Source: Lunularia cruciata
Lineage: Eukaryota; Streptophyta; Marchantiopsida; Lunulariales; Lunulariaceae
Direction: 5' to 3'
Assembly: GCA_948567375.1 (NCBI GenBank)
Contig: OX419761.1
Coordinates: 14,882,501 to 14,946,500 of the forward strand
DNA length: 64,000 bases
Position numbers and translations under genes: made by a program. Positions 26,960-37,689 of this stretch are shown here, piece by piece. Below the pieces are notes generated by a model. That model was not told the origin of the DNA. It searched no databases and worked only from the letters and a program-made list of their open reading frames with translations. Positions within the stretch are counted from its first letter, which is position 1. Each line of letters starts with the position of its first letter.

Positions 26960-28870
26960 TTCAATTGAGAGTGCACTTGGTGTGTTTGCACCATTTTTGT
27001 AAGATATGGATGAGATTTATGGGACCTCCAAAGGTCCCAAGCGTTACTCTGGTACAAGGGGTACCATTAAATTGGAAGACTTCATCCAAGAGTTCAAAAG
27101 TTGGTGTGATTTGCAATAAATATGGAACCCGACTTTGTGCATACCCTTCATGGCATGGAAGAGGTTATTTCAGCATTTGGAGGATTTGGACAACTACCAT
27201 GATTTTAGGAGAGCTCACTTGGAGGAGATTGAGCTATAGAGATAATATTGGTCTCCAAACTATATCTCCATTGCTTCAGGCATAGTTTCTAGGGATAGAT
27301 TGGCAGTACCCATGAGTTCTAGTTCTAGTAGCATTGGTGGATCTCTTGGAGATGGTGCTACTACAAGTGGAGGTACTACTATAAAAGGTACTACTATAGG
27401 AGGTGGTGTAGTATCGGGGTTTAATCCCATGGTGGAGTTCTTCCAATGTTTGAAGTAGAAGTACCAAGGACTGTGGACTGTAACACCCATTTGTGCATGT
27501 GTGTGGTATTGTGATATTTAGCTTGGTATTACAAGTATTTAAGAGATATTATTTATATAGAGATAAAGGATGGTTCTATATTAGTCATGGTTAGCTAAAG
27601 TTAGTCATAGCTAAGATAGAGGGGACCTTACTTTAGAGGAAGTAGAAAAGATGAGCATCACTATTTTGGATTTTAGTGTGTTGACTTGGTATTATTCCTA
27701 GGTGTTTGGCTTTGAGGAAAGAGTTGAGAACTCTTGGGCCCGCAAGCCTTTTTGTTTTGGATTCTTCTTTAGTCCAAGAATAGCCCATGTGAAGGAATCC
27801 TTTACTTAGTGGTTGGGTCAAGATAAGACCACATGCTTAGGGGAATATGCCCATGTGAATGGATATTCCTTTCTACTTTTTGACTTTACTTGACTTTTAG
27901 TCTACTAACTTGAGTTACTACGGTAATTAGTAACTTTGGTACATAACTATTTCACAAGTATATAAACAAGGGGGAGGAGGTACTCATCATCCTTTCATTT
28001 GCAACTATCTCTCTCTCATTGAGTTCTCTAGTGAGCAATGTCTTGAGTCTTGGAGTGTTAGCCTTGGAGGAGTATGATGGAGTTGGGGTTCCTTGCCTTC
28101 TTAGTCCATGGTGCGCTACCATAATAACCATCAGAGGTTCATCCTGAGTCAGAGATAGGCCGGCTCACAGGACTAACAAGTTGAGGAGCTTGCATGAGTT
28201 CCAATAGAAGGCTGGAGAGAGCTTACGCAAGGCAAAATCTTACATCAGATGGTTGATCAGTTTTACTCAAGGAAGTTACTAAGGCCCAAGTAGTCCAATT
28301 TCGGAATGGGATACTAGATAAGGAGTTGTGGCGTAGAGTTTGTGATGTTAAGTTGCTATAGGCTACTTTGCCTACTTTGGTAATGGTGTTTGGTTTGGTT
28401 GACGTATTGAGCTCAACATGGTGGAGGAGACAATGGTGACATTTGGATTTGGTAGGGAGACCTCATCCACAATTGTTACTTCTTCTAGAGTGCAACAGAG
28501 TGCACCAAGCCATGTCAGTTTTTGAGGACAAGATGGACAACCTAGATCCCATAGAGTGAGTCAAGGGCCTAGTGTGGCCAGATCCTTACCTTCATTTTTG
28601 GGTCAATAGCAACCAATGAGTGGTGGTGTTCCTTGTTGGACTTGTGGTGGACCTCATCACACAAGAGAGTGCACTTAGGGCAACGGACTTAATACCTCAT
28701 GTGCATCTCAACTAGCATAGAGACAATGTGTGCATTGCCACACATTTGGTCACACTAATGACCAATGCTTTGACCTACAGTAGGAGTTACGGAGTGGTAG
28801 GGCTACTATAGTAGGTGGTAGAGGTGGTGATAGAGGATCCACACCTAATAGACGTGCAATACGTGCCCTT
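26960..28870 (+). pseudogene. gag of copy B, split by a solo LTR
   Basis: Structural polyprotein of the element, broken by stops and by the LTR at 27,479-28,169. The N-terminal part corresponds to 43,515-44,330 of copy A. The C-terminal part carries two intact CCHC zinc knuckles: CWTCGGPHHTREC (about 28,637-28,675) and CVHCHTFGHTNDQC (about 28,730-28,771), which in active elements bind the RNA genome. Two knuckles with this spacing also occur in copy A, so this is a family trait. Confidence 0.82.
27479..28169 (+). repeat. solo LTR of the E family inside gag of copy B
   Basis: 691 bp starting TGTAACACCC and ending GGCTCACA, homologous to the reverse complement of 45,355-46,050 (the 3' LTR of element E, 696 bp). 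It is flanked by GGAC on both sides (27,475-27,478 and 28,170-28,173). Copy A is continuous across the same site, confirming a clean insertion. No internal region is present, so it is the remnant of LTR-LTR recombination. Confidence 0.92.
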
Positions 28871-30348
28871 TCTTTTGATACAACCTGGCTACTCAGATTG
28901 AGTAGTTGAAGCAGAGATTGGCTAGCCTAGCCATAGCTCAAAGGAGATCAGATTCAGGTGTTGAGGCTTCTACTTCATATCTTGGTAATAGAGACGCCTT
29001 GGATTTCATGTGCCAAGCAACACAAGTGGATGCATTTGCCGTAGTGACTAGGAGTGCAATACGTGCTCTAGAGCCTAGAGGAGCATCAATGGAGTTGGAC
29101 CCACAGAGAGGAGAGGTTGGTAGACAAGTCAGACTTCCCCAATATTTTACACTCTCTAAGGCACTACAAATAACATCTATGGCTCTTAGACGTCCTAGTG
29201 TAGGTGTGGTAGGTGCTGGTGGGGTGCATGATGGACTACCTACTAGTCAATCACCTACTACTACACAAATTGAGTCTAGCACAATTTCGGGGGCGGCTCA
29301 GCTGATTATGCGCTTTTTATTATTCTTAGCTAGTGACATGTATACATTGGGAGTTAACCTATCCCTAGTGTTTTGGTTGGCTACCATGCTTTGTGATAGT
29401 AGGGATGATGTGGTTCCTATTACTAGATAAGAGGTAGTTGATAGTGGAGTTGACTTGGTTGAGAGCATGGGATCCACTCAACAACTAGTGGATTATGGTA
29501 GGCAACAACGGCTAGATTGGAGGAGTTACTAACTAGACCGGCCTTTGAGCAAGCACGGTTTACACTTGGGGTTGTCTTGTTGGATAACCAAAGGGGGATT
29601 TTTTGGTTGGTGGGACTTTCAAGGAAGGTCTATACACCATAAAGGGTCTTACTTGACTTTGGTGTGTAGCCTCTTATGTTGGGGAAGCCTATAGTTGTTG
29701 GTTTGGAGTTACAAAAGACCAATGTGGAGAGGTGTCCATTTCAGATCCAGACATCTCTAGGAGGTGGTTCTACACAATACATCACATGTGGAGAGCTTGT
29801 TGTCCAGATTTAGCCTGGTCATCCGACTGATAGCTCTATGGTGAGAACTCAAGCCGTTGCAATTGTGGCTGAGTCGTATGATGTGTTATTGGAGGAGCAA
29901 TGTTGTATCCCATGGGTTTCAATATTGACTATTAGGAGGAGATAACCTCTTATAGACCAAGTTGACAATTAGGTGAGGAACGAGTATGTCTTCTACCAAT
30001 ATGTTTCAGTAGTGGTAGTCTTGGCTCACTACAATCTAGAACCATGGCAACTTCAGTTTTAGCTTTCAGTGGTTTTGTTACTTGGCCTGGTGATTTATTG
30101 GAGGGGAACACCCATGTAGAGGATACTCCAATACCGGAGGAGATCACTCAGATCAAGAGGGATCATTCTATCCATCTTGGATGTTCCTTGGTGGAGTTTA
30201 GAGGAGGCATTGCACAACATGTAGATCAATTGGTGCATCAAGCTTGGAGTAGAGCCTTTGTACTACAAGTGACCAGTGTAAGGATGAGCCTTTAGAGTTG
30301 ATTACCTTGCCACCTTTGGATACCACACTCATTGCTGGGTAGTATCTA
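28871..30348 (+). pseudogene. gag tail, protease and spacer of copy B
   Basis: A long open stretch (28,906-29,430) encodes the segment QRLASLAIAQRRSDSGVEAS and a Thr/Ser-rich linker shared with copy A. The protease core lies near 29,640-29,690 (LLDFGVQPLMLG). A spacer of about 200 residues then leads to the methyltransferase; one frameshift lies near 30,150. The spacer's role is unknown. The protease would cut the polyprotein; D-F-G replaces the canonical D-S/T-G in all copies. Confidence 0.75.
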
Positions 30349-31330
30349 ATAGAGGGAGCATGTCTATTGGAGTTGTTTGGTGGGATTAGCATTGGACTAA
30401 CTATGGTACTATATGCATGTATACGAGTATAGAGTTACTTGTATGTGGAGAGAGATGAGACTACTAGGCAAGTCTCTCTCCATCATGTGGCACACTTGGC
30501 CTATTGGTATCTTGAGTTATTAACCATGTCAACAATCAAAGGTTACCAAAAGGCCCTACCAACAGACATTTCTTTGATGGGAGCACGTGATCTGTAAAGA
30601 CATAAGCCTATTTATTTGGTGATTTCTAGATAGCCATGTCAGGGACATACACATGTTGGTCAAGGTTTGGGTCTTCAAGATCCCCATTCTGGTGTGTTTT
30701 GGGAGATATTACAAATACTATAATATCTCCAAGTTCATCACTCTATTTCTCCAGCTTACATTTTGGAGAATATCTCTTTGATGGGTGATTCTTGCACCCG
30801 AGTAGTGATGAATATGCATTAAATCTATTCTTGGATAGGACGTGTTGTGTTGTTAGATGCAGCTAGAATGGGATCACGGGCTCATCATCTTTGTCTTTGG
30901 TGGATAAACCTCTTACCTAAAGAGGTTCTATAGTGTGCTTATAATGGGATTCAACAAATAGACCACATCATTATTGATGACATCTTGGATGTTGAGTGTT
31001 AGTCTTAAATAGTGGAAGTGGTTGATAGGTCAACTATGGCAATGCTGAACCTAGTTGGACAGCCCATAGCTGCTTTTCCCACACTTATGAGTTTCCCAAG
31101 CTCCCATGCTTTTCAAGAAGAAGGCTTTGGATTGGTTTGGGTCTCACAATTACAGCAATTGGTGGATCCCAATGTTGATGAAAGAGAGCGGGTGATGGGT
31201 TTTTGCACCACTATTATTGCTATTCAAGTAGTGTTAGAGGCATAGAGGTATCAGGTGTTAGTTCAAGCTATAGAACTGAACTGTTTGACCTGGATTGTGA
31301 GCCTTGGTTTGGCAGAGCATTGTAGGATGT
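30349..31330 (+). pseudogene. DNMT3-like cytosine-5 DNA methyltransferase in copy B
   Basis: The domain stays in one reading frame throughout, interrupted only by nonsense codons. Motif I begins at 30,361 (CLLELFGGISIGL). Then come YLYVERDETTRQ (the acidic residue after motif I), PCQ at 30,634-30,642 with the catalytic Cys, YILENISLMGDSCT with Glu-Asn at 30,766-30,771 (motif VI), LLDAARMGSRAHHLCLWW (motif VIII region), FPTLMSFPSSHAF, DERERVMGF near 31,175-31,200, and a final LVQAIELNCLTWIVS. Order I-IV-VI-VIII-IX/X is canonical and not the rearranged order of plant DRM enzymes. GI-V-(R)Y spacing after motif I resembles DNMT3. TAG replaces the Trp codon just before PCQ. Confidence 0.9.
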
Positions 31331-31729
31331 GCTTGATAGGCATCACCACTTGGACACTTATGAGCTCTATGCCTATCAAGACAATTCAAGCATATGTTGG
31401 GGGCAATAGACCAAGTGGGCATGGTATTCTTGGGATATAGCCAATGGCTACTAAGGAGAATGGTCTACTTGGAGTCCATCTAGGAGGTTGTGGGCTACTT
31501 AGATTACATCCTTGGTCTAGTTGGGATGCAGCTAGAGGACGTATGGAGCTTGCAGCCAAATTGGAGGGATTTTTCACACTAAGGTTGGGACCTCTAGTGG
31601 TTGGGAGCATGACACTATTGCTCCCAATGGTCCATTGTAGCAACCAATCAGTATGTCTTCTACTCCTACAACAATATCAGAGGATATTTGGGAGTCAAAT
31701 CTTGGACCTAAGCTTATAAGAGAGGAAGA
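31331..31729 (+). pseudogene. linker between methyltransferase and RT, copy B
   Basis: Conserved among the three copies (GITTWTLMSSMPIKTIQAY, then Gly-rich LLGVHLGGCGLLRLHPWS and WDAARGRMELAAKLEG). No known domain recognised. It may be the methyltransferase C-terminal extension or a polyprotein spacer with a cleavage site. Confidence 0.6.
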
Positions 31730-33160
31730 CAAAGTTTAGTTCTTGAGGAGCTAAACAAATTTTTTTTGCCTTCAATATGAAGGATTTGGGTGCTCTAAAG
31801 GGACCTAGTATTTGGATTGAGCTTACTAGAAATACACCAATTTTTTTACGTCCCTACAAATACAATGGCATGGAGAGACCATTGATTTAGAGCAAAAGTA
31901 GTGACCTCTTTGAGGCTGGTTTGGTGGAGATTTCACATGGAGAGCATGCATTAACTACAATGATGCCAACCAAGAAGGATAGGCATAGCAACTACACAAA
32001 TAGGCAACTATTTGGAGATTATTGTCTTATCAATTTATAGACTAGGGCTTATTGGTATGCCATGCCTACACTGGAGGAGATCTTTGATGCAATTTGGGCA
32101 TGCAAAGGTCTTTAGTACTTTGGATCTTCAAGCATGATATCATTAGTTGCCAATCAAGGAGGAGGACAAGTCCAAGATAGCATTTTGGGCCATTGATCCT
32201 CATGGGAAGGATGTGTTATATTACTAGAGCTTCTTACTATTTGGGTTAAAGAACACTCTTGTTGAGTTCAAGAGGGTCATGGATAAGATCCTAGTTGGAT
32301 TGGATTTTGCTTGGTACTATATTGATGACATTTTGGTCTATAGAACTACTGTGGAGGAGCATGAGAGATAGTTGTTGGAGGTGTTTGAAAGGTTGAGATC
32401 TTATGGACTCAAATTACATCTTGGGAAGTGAAGGTTCTTCTACAAGCAGGTTGAGTATGTGGGTCATATTATCTACCTTGGAGGACTTGGTGTTCAACAG
32501 ACCAAGGTGGAGAGGCTATTGTGCATATTTCTCAGCCTACGGATGTGAGCAAAGTGTGAGCATTCCTTGGGTTGGTGAACTTCTATTGTTACTATGTTAG
32601 AGGATTTAATGCCATTGCCAAGGCCTTGACAAAGCTAACCAAGCTTACGTAAGAGTGGTGTTGGGGAGATGAGCAAGAGAGAGCTTTTGTAGAGCTCAAG
32701 GAGAGGTTGACATCTGCTCCTATTTTGAAGAGACCAATCAAAGGATGACAATTTCAAGTTCACACTAATTGGAGTATGTTGGGGCTTGGAGTAGTCCTCA
32801 CCCAACATGATGATGAGGTGAAGGAGTTTGTGGTGGCTTATGCTAGTTGCTCCAACAATTCAACAAAGGTGAAGTATAGTTCATATGAGGAAGAGTGCTT
32901 GGCAGGAGTTTGCGTAGTAGCACACTTTTGATATTACCTATTTGGTAACTCCTTTACTCTCATCACTAATCATCAGCAACTAAAGTAGTTGATAGAGTCC
33001 GACAAGTTTTCAAGGAAGCTTGCATGATGGGCTCTAATTTATAGGAGTATGATTTCACGGTTATTCATAAACATGGAGTAGTGAACCGTGATACTGATGA
33101 GTTGAGTAGAAACCCATGTCCTGGCCAGCAAGCTCAAACCGGAACATGTTGGCATGGTGA
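31730..33160 (+). pseudogene. reverse transcriptase and RNase H of copy B
   Basis: Ty3/gypsy RT: recognisable are GDYCLINL, the YAMPTLEEIFDAI segment, the active-site box YYIDDILVYRTTVEEHER (both Asp kept, about 32,313-32,366), and VGHIIYLGG. RNase H follows (GVVLTQHDDEVKEF, then DTDELSRNPC near 33,090-33,120). Multiple stops and frameshifts make it non-functional. Confidence 0.85.
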
Positions 33161-33399
33161 GACAGATGAGGAGATGGTGCTATGTTGGCATGTATCTAGC
33201 TTTCTTTATATCTTTTTTGAAGCTTTGCTATCTCTCTCAATGCATATAAAAGGAGTTATTGAGGTTATAGATCTAAAGAGTGGAGATAGTGGTACAATTT
33301 AGCAAGACATTCATGATGATATCTTAGTGATGGACTATCTTTTTATTGGTGTTGTGGGTAGCATAATTGGGGCTAAGGAGAGAGACCATGTTTGTTAGT

Positions 33400-34321
33400 G
33401 AGCTAGGTGGTTCAGATTGGAGAGCAAACACCTTCTTTGTGTATGGGAGGATGCTAAAGTGCAAGTAGTACCACTTCCATCTCAGAGACTACAATTAGTC
33501 CATCATGCTCATGAGGAGCTAGGACATTTTGGAGTAAAGTATAAATATAGCTTACTCTAGAGTCATTATTGGTGGTACGGTTTATAGATTCATGTACAAT
33601 AGATTGTTGCTCGATGTGTGGTTTATGATTGAGTTAGAGCATCATTCAATGCTCATATGCCATAGTTGCACCCACTTCCTATCATGGGATTGGGTTACCA
33701 TTGGATTTTGGACTTTGTTGGACCTTTACCATTGATTGTGAGACATCATCTGTACTTTTTAGTGATAGTGGAGTACTTCTCTAAGTGGATTGAGTTGGTG
33801 GTACTTCCTAACAAGTCCAATGCAATGACAACTTACTCATTCATGGATTGGATTCTTAGTCATTTTGGTGCACCAACTAAGGTTTTGACTAATCAAGGTA
33901 TAGAGTTCTAGGGGGAGTTTCAAGTCTTGTGTGACAACGGTTTGATTGATCATTGTACTACCTCTCAAGATCACCTTGAGGCAGATGGCTTAGCAAAGAT
34001 AGTGGTTCAAACAATGAAGAGAAGATTATGGAAGTATGCTTTACATAGAGGCCACTTGGGAGATTGGGATCTCCAATTACCTTGGTTGGCCATGGGCTAC
34101 CAATTCAATTGGCAAGCTTCCTTAGCATCCTTCTCTCCTTACTTTATACTCTATGGACAAGATCTAGATTTACTTGCAACCATTTGTCGAGATGCTACTA
34201 TAGTTTTGGACTTGGATGATCCAAATGCATGGATGAGTACATGTTCACAATGGGTAGAGATCTTTAGAGAATGATGCCGGTGGCTTTTGAGAACTTGGCT
34301 ATTTCTCAGCATAGGGATACC
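33400..34321 (+). pseudogene. integrase of copy B, cut by copy A
   Basis: Zinc-binding N-terminus (HEELGHFGV, then RCVVYD, where copy A has RCVVCD), then the catalytic core: first Asp in GYHWILDFVGPL, second region VLTNQGIEF (Asp to Asn), Glu region DHLEADGLAKIVVQT. The frame runs to about 34,274 and the homology to 34,321, where copy A interrupts it. The PHD coding part is not present here; the short continuation is at 45,233-45,354. Confidence 0.85.
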
Positions 34322-34980
34322 TATCATATATATATACATTGCTACACAACATACATTGCTGTCAACATCATACACAATAGAAGCACAACTCACACATAAG
34401 TCATACATAGACTCTAAAGTGCCACAATAATCAGATCATTTACCACTCAAATTAATCAAACTCAGATCAATACTTAATCTGATCCTCAACAACTTGCCAA
34501 CAATAGGGCACTGATTACAGTCAAGCCACACCCACTCTAACATAGAGACTCCAGGTGACGCTCACCGGCTTTTTGTCCACTCTATCCAAGAACTCAAAGG
34601 CTTAACATTAGAGAAGTGAGCTCTTTGGAGCTGCACTCCCAAGGTATACCCCTGATTTTGACCTAGGTCTCCTCCCAACGGTCTTGCTGATGGCACACCC
34701 GACGGTGCGGATGGTGCAAGTGACGGTAGGCCCTACCATGAAGTCAGTACCCTAAACCTAAAATCTGACCGTCGGAAGTAGTCTATGAGTAATGGCCAAA
34801 ATGCCTCTAACTACTATCACTAGAACTCTAGTGTCCAAGCATCTAGATGCAAAACTACAAATGGTGTGATAGTTGTCGTGCGTATACACATCGCTACACA
34901 ACTACATTGCTATCAACATCATACACAATAGAAGCACAATTCACAAATAAGTCATACATAGACTCTAAAGTGCCACAATC
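34322..34980 (-). repeat. 3' LTR of copy A plus tandem terminal repeat
   Basis: LTR 34,322-34,871 (550 bp): a 445-bp core shared with the 5' LTR plus a 105-bp end segment (34,322-34,426). A second copy of that end segment lies at 34,872-34,979 directly before the LTR, next to the polypurine tract (minus-strand CTAGGGGGAT, 34,981-34,990). Confidence 0.82.
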
Positions 34981-35146
34981 ATCCCCCTAGCTGGCGGTTA
35001 GGTCCCTCTAACTCCAGATAGCCATCTATTCTAAGTATATGTTATACCCTATGATGAGCAAAGATCAAGAGGCCGGGTGCTATAGAACCCTATTGTTAGT
35101 CGCCTATCTGCAATCTATACCATATAAAGAATGAACTAGCTATAAG

Positions 35147-35482
35147 TCAAGTACATCTAGGACATAACCATTGTCCCTGAGGAACCACCATGAGGGGAAG
35201 AGTCATACATGCCATACTCCATCTTCTTGAACAACTATCACATACTAACATAGTAGCAGCTCCACCAAAAGATCCACATAACATACACCTCAAGCCTGCA
35301 CGTACAAGTGCCAAGCTTGGGTCCATAGTGCCATCAATGTTTATTAGGTGGCATGGTGCACAATTGTGCACATGATCCTTCCAAACAACACCATCATGTC
35401 CTTCTAACACAAGGACTCCAGATGGCAAAACCTTATGCACTCTCAAGATAGTGTGGCATGTCGAAACATCAAGTGTCGTCAA
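35147..35482 (-). pseudogene. integrase C-terminus with PHD zinc finger, copy A
   Basis: 111-codon open segment. Residues 18-45 resemble an integrase SH3-like C-terminal domain (KVLPSGVLVLEGHDGVVWKD). Residues 66-110 form a PHD finger: C66-x2-C69-x11-C81-x2-C84-x4-S89-x2-C92-x14-C107-x2-C110, exact C4HC3 spacing with the His position changed to Ser (copy C keeps His). Typical PHD features also seen: MLVCDSC, the Trp before the His position, MTLPL and VPQGQWLCPRC. PHD fingers bind modified or unmodified histone H3 tails, so a role in choosing or marking integration sites is inferred by analogy with the chromodomains of chromoviruses. Ends with TGA/TAG-type stop at the natural C-terminus. Confidence 0.9.
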
Positions 35483-35559
35483 TGCTGTTTGTTGTAGATA
35501 TACATAACCTCCTAGATGAAATCAATGGATCGACGGTCTATAACCTCCTCCTCAAATGG

Positions 35560-36360
35560 TAGCATAGCGTAAAGTATCTCTATGTTGAGTAATCGCCAAG
35601 TTCTCAAAGGCCATCGGCATCACTCTCTGAAAGATCTATGCCCGTTGAGAACATGCACTTATCCATACATCAGGGTCATCCAAGTCCAAAAATACAGTAG
35701 CATCTTGACAAATGGCTGCAAGTAAATCTGGATCTTGTCCATAGAGTAGGAAGTATGGAGAGAAGGATGCTAAGGAGGCTTGCCAGCTAAACCAATAGCC
35801 CATGGCCAACCAAGGTAACTGGAGATCCCAATCTCCCAAGTGGCCTCTCTGCAAACCATACTTTTGCAATCCTCTCTTCACCGTCTGAACCACTCTCTCT
35901 GCTAAGCCATCTGCCTCAGGGTGATCTTGGGAGGTAGTATGGTGATCAATCAAAGCCTTGTCACACAAGACCTGAAACTCTCCCAAGAACTCTGTACCTT
36001 GATCAATCAAAACCTCAGTTGGTGCACCAAAATGACTAAGAACTCGATCCAGGAATGAGTAAGCTGTCCCTTCACTAGACTTGTCAGGAAGTGCCACCAA
36101 CTCAATCCACTTGGAGAAGTGCTCCACCATCACCAAAACATACCAATGATGTCTCATAGTTAGCGGTATCCAAACAAGTGGTATCTAAACATCCAGCAAA
36201 GTCTAAACTCCAATGGTAACCCAATCCCATGATAGATAATGGGTGTAACTGTAGTGTAGGAGCATTGAATGCTGCTCTAACTTGGTCACAAACCACACAT
36301 CTAGAAACAAACTATTGTACCTCGGTCTGCATACCGCACCACCAATAATGACTCTAGAGC
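35560..36360 (-). pseudogene. integrase of copy A
   Basis: Zinc-binding half begins at the deletion junction (SRCVVCDQV kept). The catalytic core reads SIMGLGYHWSLDFAG, VLIDQGTEF and DHPEADGLAERVVQT, so all three acidic residues of the DDE triad are kept. A small insertion disrupts the stretch after LDFAG (about 36,165-36,185), shifting the frame. It is the least damaged integrase of the family in this window. Confidence 0.87.
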
Positions 36361-36689
36361 CCTTCACTAGGCCCTTGGGAGGAATAGTGTCATGCTCCCA
36401 ACCACTAGAGGTTCCAATCTCCGTGTGAAAAACTCCCTCCACTCTGGCTGCAAGCTCCACACGTCCTCTAGCTGCATCCCATGTGGACCAAGGGTGTAAT
36501 CCAAGTAGCCCACGCTCACCTAGATGGACTCCAAGTAGACCACTCTCCCTAGTAGCTACTGGATGTGTCCCAAGCATACCATGTTCATTTGGTCCATCAC
36601 CCCAAGCATGTGCTTGAATTTTCTCGATAGGCACAGGGCTCACTAGTGTCCAAGTAGTGATGCCTATCAAGCGCATCCTATGCTGCTCT

Positions 36690-37680
36690 GCCAAGCCAAT
36701 GCTCACAATCCAGATCAAATAGTTTAGGTCCATAGCCTGACCTAACACCTAACACCTGGATGCTTCTAACACTGCTAGAACAGCGGTAATACCAGTGCAA
36801 AAACCCATTGCCCGCTCTTTCTCATCAACGTTGGGCTCCACCAACTATTGTAACTATGAGTCCTAAACAAGTCCAAGTCCTCCCTCTCGAAAAGCATGAG
36901 AGCTTGGGAAACTCATGAGTGTGGGAAATTAGGCTCTAGGCTGTCCAACTAGGTTCACCATTGCCATAGGTGACCTATCAGCCACTATCACTATTTAAGA
37001 CTGACGTCCAACATCCAAGATGTCATCCATAAGGATGTGGTCAAGTTGCTGAATCCCATCATAAGCGCACTGTAGAACCTCTCTGGGTAAGAAGTTTGTC
37101 CACCAAAGACAAAGACAATGAGCCCATGATCCCACTTTGGCTGCATCTAACAATACAATAGGTCCCATCCAAGAATGGACCTGATGTGTACTTGCCACCA
37201 CTCTGGTGCAAGAATCACCCATCAAAGGTACGTTCTCCAAAAGGTAAGTTGGAGAAACGGATTGATGAACTTGGAGATGTTGTAGTATCCATAGCATCTC
37301 CCAAAACACACCAGAACGAGGATCCTAAAGACCCAAACCGCAGTCCGCATGTGTATGTCCTTGACATGGCCATCCAAAAATCACCAAGTGAATAGGCCCA
37401 TGTCTCTCTAGGTCATGCACCCCTAGTAAGGAAATATCTACTGGTAGGGCCTTCTGGTAACCTTTGACTGCTGACATTGGTAATAACTCTGGATACCGAT
37501 AGGCCAAGTGTGCCACATGATGTAGAGAGAATTGTCTAGTAGTCTCATCTCTCTCTACATCTCTCTCTCTCTACCTCTGTACTCGGATACCTGCCTGTAA
37601 CACTGTAGCTAGTCCGATGCTAATCCCACCAAACATCTCCAATAGGCATATCCCCTCTATTGGATACTGCCAAGCAATGA
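36690..37680 (-). pseudogene. DNMT3-like cytosine-5 DNA methyltransferase in copy A
   Basis: One reading frame from about 38,180 to 36,203 carries the whole domain, interrupted only by nonsense codons. Motif I ICLLEMFGGISIGLATVL (about 37,645-37,595); GIRVQR; ERDETTRQ; HGPIHLVIFGWPCQG with PCQ at 37,361-37,369 (catalytic Cys, motif IV); YLLENVPLMGDSCTRV with Glu-Asn at 37,232-37,237 (motif VI); LLDAAKVGSWAHCLCLWW (motif VIII region, with the Arg positions now Trp and Cys); FPTLMSFPSSHAF; DEKERAMGFCTG; LGQAMDLNYLIWIVS. A TAG stands at 37,325-37,327 where copy B has CAA. Compared with animal DNMT3, motif order and the GI-V-RY spacing agree; the catalytic tripeptide is PCQ rather than PCN. Confidence 0.92.
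37553..37577. repeat. CT/GA microsatellite inside the methyltransferase of copy A
   Basis: A short CTCTCT-rich run lies between motif I and the ERDETTRQ segment, where copy B has unique sequence coding YLYVERDE. It replaces a few codons and brings in a stop but the flanking frame is preserved. Confidence 0.7.
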
Positions 37681-37689
37681 GTGTGGTAT

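Larger units (their letters stand above)
25079..34321 (+). mobile_element. copy B of the DNMT- and PHD-encoding retrotransposon, left part
   Basis: Plus-strand element lying inside copy C. In order: 5' LTR, leader, gag (split by a solo LTR), protease, methyltransferase, linker, RT, RNase H and integrase. It stops at 34,321, where copy A is inserted; the interrupted sequence resumes at 45,233. The flanking TACC on both sides of A shows the two parts were once joined. Its first bases read TTTTAGGACATTTG where the LTR should start TGTCATG, so the terminus is mutated. Confidence 0.88.

Noticed and set aside
27260-27490. Minus-strand Pro/Val-rich frame (PPPIVVPFIVVPPLVV)
   Set aside because: Antisense of a simple GGTACTACT repeat in gag of copy B.
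35147-35482. A host PHD-finger gene
   Set aside because: It follows the integrase directly, is shared by copies A and C at the same position, and lies just upstream of the polypurine tract and LTR.
36203-37680. A host DNA methyltransferase gene caught between elements
   Set aside because: The domain is in frame with protease upstream and is found at the same place in three independent copies of the element, so it belongs to the retrotransposon.
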